Source: Methanobacteriota archaeon (lineage in GTDB: Archaea > Halobacteriota > Methanosarcinia > Methanotrichales > Methanotrichaceae). Taken from it: a stretch of 64,000 nucleotides of DNA. Position numbers and translations under genes: made by a program. The notes under the pieces were generated by a model. That model saw only the letters and a list, made by a program, of their open reading frames with translations, made no database searches and was not told the DNA's origin. The stretch spans positions 1-64,000 of the forward strand of contig JAKPCO010000080.1 in NCBI GenBank assembly GCA_029553285.1. The letters run 5' to 3'. This document shows positions 60,823 through 64,000 of the stretch, piece by piece. Position 1 is the stretch's first letter. Every line of letters begins with the position of its first letter.

Positions 60823-62235
60823 TCACTTCGGTGGCCAGTAGCTCTTCATCCACTCGACTATGCGGCCGGAGTCCTCCGGTCCCACCAGGATCTTCACCTT
60901 TCCGCCGAAGAGGTCCTCGAGCTCGCCGCTGAACTTCGCGGCCATACCTGGCAGAACGATCGACGGATACTTCATCTTCGTGAGGTCGAAGTCGGCCTCC
61001 TTGAACGCATCGACGATCTTCTGCGGGTTCAGCTGGCCGCCGGCAACCGATGCCTGCACACCGATGCCATCCGTGTTGATCGACATTATGTAGGCATCGA
61101 TGTTGTTCGAGGCGACATCTGATTCCACAGTGTAGTACGTGAGGGCGAAGTTCGTCGTGACGAAGACCGGCGACTCCTCTGTGGGGTTGCCGACCTTGTA
61201 GATGCCGGGCTTGACCTGGACAGGTCTCCTCGGGTCTGTGTAGATGTTGTACCTGAGGTGCATGTCAGGCATCACGCAGTGCGGCTCGATACAGTGCTTG
61301 ATCATTATAGAGGCACCGCGTATGACGAATGTCGCTGTGAGGATGGACTCCCAGTAGGCAGCCCTCACTGGGTCCTTGGTGGTGAACCACGCGTTGATCG
61401 GCAGGGCGATCGTCGGGTAGGCGATGTCCTTCTGGCCCTCCTCGAGCGCCGCCCTTCTGAGCTTGAGAAGGTTGTGCAGCGACTCCTGGAGCTTCTTGCC
61501 GTTGGGCGCTGTTCCGAAGTCGAGGATCAGATCGTGGATGCCCATCTGCTCGAACGTCAGCGCCATCGACTTCAGGCCATCAAGATCGAAGGGCACGCTG
61601 AGAACGACCGGCACGTTGAACTCGTGGACGAGTTTCGCGACCTCCTGCCAGTTCTCCTTGTTTGCTGCGTACACCAGCGGCCTGGTCTTGGCTGCGACCT
61701 CGAGGCCTGCCCTCAGAACCTTCGGATCGAATGAGCACAGGATCAGCGGATAGTCTGTGGTCTCCATGACCTTCTTCACGCACGCGGCGAACTTCGCGGG
61801 ATCGCCGGAGGTTGACCTGACAGCGATCATCTCCACGCGCTCCCACTTGCCTATGTAGAACTTCTTCCACGTGCTGATCTTCTTCACACGCTCGACGAGC
61901 GCTGCCTCCTCCATCGTATCTGTGACGTCGTATGCAAACGGCGGCTTGTTGAAGAACGTCATCTGGTGGCGGTACATGACATCCTCGCCGCCGACCTTCA
62001 GCTCCTTCTCGCCCGTGCCCACATAGACGAGCCTTATCTCAGGAGCAACTATCGACTTGAGCGTCTCGTACTTCTTCGCGTACTTCTTCTCCTCGGCCAG
62101 CGGTGTGCACTCCTCGACGCGCTTGGACCTGTCGATCAGAGCTGCTGCAAATGCCATGCAGGTCTGCAGCCCGCACTTTCCGCAGTTGGTCTGAGGCAGA
62201 TGCTTGTAAAGATTCAGGGGGCTCTTTTCCTTCAT
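60823..62235 (-). CDS. cdhE: ACDS corrinoid/Fe-S protein, large (gamma) subunit
   Basis: Gamma subunit of acetyl-CoA decarbonylase/synthase. It carries methyl groups between the cobamide and tetrahydrosarcinapterin. The 470 residues start with the [4Fe-4S] site Cys18, 21, 26 and 43 (QTNCGKCGLQTC...C), followed by a TIM-barrel cobamide-binding region and a C-terminal domain. GGAGGTCTGATAGCG before the ATG overlaps the cdhD stop, so the subunits are made together. This enzyme cleaves acetyl-CoA in acetoclastic methanogenesis. Confidence 0.96.
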   Translation of the reverse strand: MKEKSPLNLYKHLPQTNCGKCGLQTCMAFAAALIDRSKRVEECTPLAEEKKYAKKYETLKSIVAPEIRLVYVGTGEKELKVGGEDVMYRHQMTFFNKPPFAYDVTDTMEEAALVERVKKISTWKKFYIGKWERVEMIAVRSTSGDPAKFAACVKKVMETTDYPLILCSFDPKVLRAGLEVAAKTRPLVYAANKENWQEVAKLVHEFNVPVVLSVPFDLDGLKSMALTFEQMGIHDLILDFGTAPNGKKLQESLHNLLKLRRAALEEGQKDIAYPTIALPINAWFTTKDPVRAAYWESILTATFVIRGASIMIKHCIEPHCVMPDMHLRYNIYTDPRRPVQVKPGIYKVGNPTEESPVFVTTNFALTYYTVESDVASNNIDAYIMSINTDGIGVQASVAGGQLNPQKIVDAFKEADFDLTKMKYPSIVLPGMAAKFSGELEDLFGGKVKILVGPEDSGRIVEWMKSYWPPK

Positions 62236-62240
62236 CGCTA

Positions 62241-63599
62241 TCAGACCTCCATCTTGACCCAGTTGGTTAAATCAGGAGTCTGCGCATCTATCAGTCCCAT
62301 GAGGGTCTGAGTGATCTCCTGGAGGTACGCGACCGCAAGAGGATGCATCATCATGAATATATCCACGCCTGCCATCGCAAGCGAGAATCCGGTGATGATC
62401 TCCCAGATCGGGCCTCTGAGCATCCTGTCGCCCCAGTCTGAGTCCTCCTTGTTGGGTGAGCGGACCATCCAGGCCTCCCTGACGCCCCATGCGTTTGTCG
62501 TGCCTGAAGACATCGGGAATGTGAGCTCCTCGTCGCCCTTCAGCGCTCCGAGCCTTATGCGCTCCATGTTGGTGTACGCGAAGTCGAGACCATAGGCGAG
62601 AGCTGCCGTTGTCGGGTCCATCACTATGGACTCTCTGGGAACCCCAGCGACCTTCATGAGCTTCCTGTTGAGCTCCTTCTGCGAGTTGATCTCGAGCTGC
62701 GTCCACGCCAGGCAGACATGGCCGTTGTCCACGCATGCCCTCCCGATCTTCTCCCAGTCCATGTTCAGGTTGGCGCTTGCGATCAGCGCGCGCTCGCCCT
62801 GTGCGACCTCTGCAGCAGCCTTGAGGACCTCAGGATCCTTGTCCGGGTTGCCGGAGCCGCCGATGCATATCGGGACGTCCACAGCCTGGAGTACCTCCTC
62901 CACGGTCTTGGCTGCCTCTCTGGGAGGCGTGTCCTTCAGGAGGGGATCTGTGCTTATGAGGTGTATCGTGACGAGATCTGCGCCGAACTTTGTGACAGCC
63001 TTCTTCGCCCACTCGCCGGGATCGTTTATGACATCCTCGTAGTGCATCTTGACAGCCTTTGCCATGCCGATTGGCATGTCGAAGACGTCCATCGTGACCA
63101 CCGGCCTGTGCGGCATCGGCGCATCATAGAAGAACGGCAGCGCCTTCTCTCCACCTATCTTGATCGTGTGACCTCTGCTTCCGCCATCGGCCTTCGTGGC
63201 TCCAAGCGTGACCTCCTGGATCGGATACTTCCAGGTCTCATCGATTCCGACCTGGAACTTCGCCTGGACCAGGCTTGTGGCGACCTTCCACTCCGGCACC
63301 TTGGCTGCTGCCTCAACGACCTCAGCAGGTGCTGGCGATATCGCATGCGCAACTGCAGCAGGCTGGAGCAGAGCATCTACCGGATACCCCATGCTCCTGG
63401 CAAACTTGACGAGCTGCACTGCGATCTGGGCAACCTCCTGGCCGAAGTAGTAGGCGAAGAGCGGCCCTATGCCGGCAGCCCCGGTATCTATCTCGATCTC
63501 TATATCGCCCTCGATGGATACACCCTCAAGGGCCTCCACGCCATATTCCGCCAAAGTCTTGTTCAGATCTGATAACTTGATCTTCTTCTCCTCTGCCAT
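62241..63599 (-). CDS. cdhD: ACDS corrinoid protein, small (delta) subunit
   Basis: Delta subunit of the acetyl-CoA decarbonylase/synthase, partner of CdhE in the corrinoid protein. The 452 residues contain the family stretches [41 protein letters not shown] and a TIM-barrel fold. ATG 63599 is chosen because GGGTGATTT precedes it; GTG 63608 is also in frame. It sits 12 bases after the CooC-like gene and six before cdhE. Confidence 0.95.
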   Translation of the reverse strand: MAEEKKIKLSDLNKTLAEYGVEALEGVSIEGDIEIEIDTGAAGIGPLFAYYFGQEVAQIAVQLVKFARSMGYPVDALLQPAAVAHAISPAPAEVVEAAAKVPEWKVATSLVQAKFQVGIDETWKYPIQEVTLGATKADGGSRGHTIKIGGEKALPFFYDAPMPHRPVVTMDVFDMPIGMAKAVKMHYEDVINDPGEWAKKAVTKFGADLVTIHLISTDPLLKDTPPREAAKTVEEVLQAVDVPICIGGSGNPDKDPEVLKAAAEVAQGERALIASANLNMDWEKIGRACVDNGHVCLAWTQLEINSQKELNRKLMKVAGVPRESIVMDPTTAALAYGLDFAYTNMERIRLGALKGDEELTFPMSSGTTNAWGVREAWMVRSPNKEDSDWGDRMLRGPIWEIITGFSLAMAGVDIFMMMHPLAVAYLQEITQTLMGLIDAQTPDLTNWVKMEV

Positions 63600-63611
63600 A
63601 TAAATCACCCT

Positions 63612-64000
63612 TCAAATACCCAGTGCCTTGACGACATGCTCCTCGATCTCCTTCACCGCGGGCGTATCGTCAGGCAGGTTGATCAATGGGTCTCCCACCA
63701 GATCGAAGCTGGCTAACCTCTCATCATAGGGGATTGTGCCGATAACATTGAGGCTGACAGACCTAGCGTTCTCGATGATCTTCTCCTTATTGCCTTCTGT
63801 CACCTTGTTTGCAATGACGTAGAGGTTGTTGTACTTCAGACCCAGCTCCGAGGCCAGCTCCCTTATCCGCTCCCCTGTGGTGAGACCACGCCTGGAGGAG
63901 TCTGTGACCACGATCAGCGAGTCCAGGTCAGGGATCACCTTTCTGCTGAAGTGCTCCAGACCTGCGGCGGTGTCTATGATGGTGATGTCATACTGATCTA
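63612..64000 (-). CDS. cooC: CooC-type nickel-insertion ATPase (5' end cut by window)
   Basis: The C-terminal part of a MinD/NifH-like ATPase that helps load nickel into CO dehydrogenase/acetyl-CoA synthase. The frame is open to the window edge with DQYDITIIDTAAGLEHFSRK, the switch II region, then LIVVTDSSRRGLTTGERI and NLYVIANKVTEGN. The P-loop lies outside the window. Its position just before cdhD fits an accessory gene within the cdh operon. Confidence 0.88.
   Translation of the reverse strand, partial: DQYDITIIDTAAGLEHFSRKVIPDLDSLIVVTDSSRRGLTTGERIRELASELGLKYNNLYVIANKVTEGNKEKIIENARSVSLNVIGTIPYDERLASFDLVGDPLINLPDDTPAVKEIEEHVVKALGI

Overview
The window reads as a piece of the chromosome of an acetate-using methanogenic archaeon, most likely Methanothrix (Methanosaeta), thermophilic type; that name is my inference. 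The evidence is the gene set: acetyl-CoA decarbonylase/synthase subunits (cdhE, cdhD and a CooC-type ATPase at the right edge), methanofuran genes (mfnA, mfnD), F420 gene cofH, a group II chaperonin, archaeal FEN-1, Pth2, Dph2, Sec61-beta and TATA/BRE promoters, several of them leaderless.

Layout. 1-3.3 kb: an IS5-type transposase remnant, then an ABC exporter operon with a COG1361-type surface protein. 3.6-10.3 kb: tRNA-splicing endonuclease overlapping a divergent GAPDH-like gene, a tiny membrane peptide, a UPF0282 metallo-hydrolase, a zinc/winged-helix protein, and an Lrp-aminotransferase-CDP-alcohol transferase operon. 10.5-17.6 kb: scpA-smc, a secreted protein, a repeat-rich upstream region and the thermosome. 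17.8-24.5 kb: a four-gene redox operon in which two formate dehydrogenase-like catalytic proteins alternate with the two electron-transfer subunits typical of sulfhydrogenases. 24.5-37.8 kb: thiI, DUF5350, DUF1232, an HTH regulator, fen, dph2, mfnA-ppsA, lysE-spoIIM-proS, mfnD, Sec61-beta. 38-44 kb: secreted proteins, nifS, a tyrosine-rich exported protein and a gene-poor stretch with nested mobile elements. 44-54 kb: a GbsR-type regulator divergent from an RND exporter with its own COG1361 partner, pth2, a Trm112-like protein, pyrG, a Kv-type potassium channel, an Mtq2-like methyltransferase and a sugar epimerase. 55-64 kb: NSUN-type RNA methyltransferase, cofH, aconitase with mini-ORFs behind it, a thioesterase and cooC-cdhD-cdhE ending in a hairpin/T-tract terminator.

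The most striking signal lies between the genes. A family of short palindromic elements (124 bp when complete, 24-bp terminal inverted repeats beginning CGCTCTTATCC) occurs at least six times, and every complete copy is flanked by a perfect 8-bp target duplication of different sequence. A second family (91 bp, termini ending GTCCGAATAAG) also makes 8-bp duplications. At 42.6-42.9 kb a member of the first family sits inside a member of the second, with both sets of target duplications readable. These are non-autonomous transposons (MITEs); no matching transposase is in the window. Relics of IS200/IS605-type right ends and a third diverged repeat are also present.

Many start codons here are TTG or GTG, chosen from Shine-Dalgarno matches to GGAGGTGATC or from leaderless spacing behind a TATA box. 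I found no rRNA, tRNA or CRISPR array.
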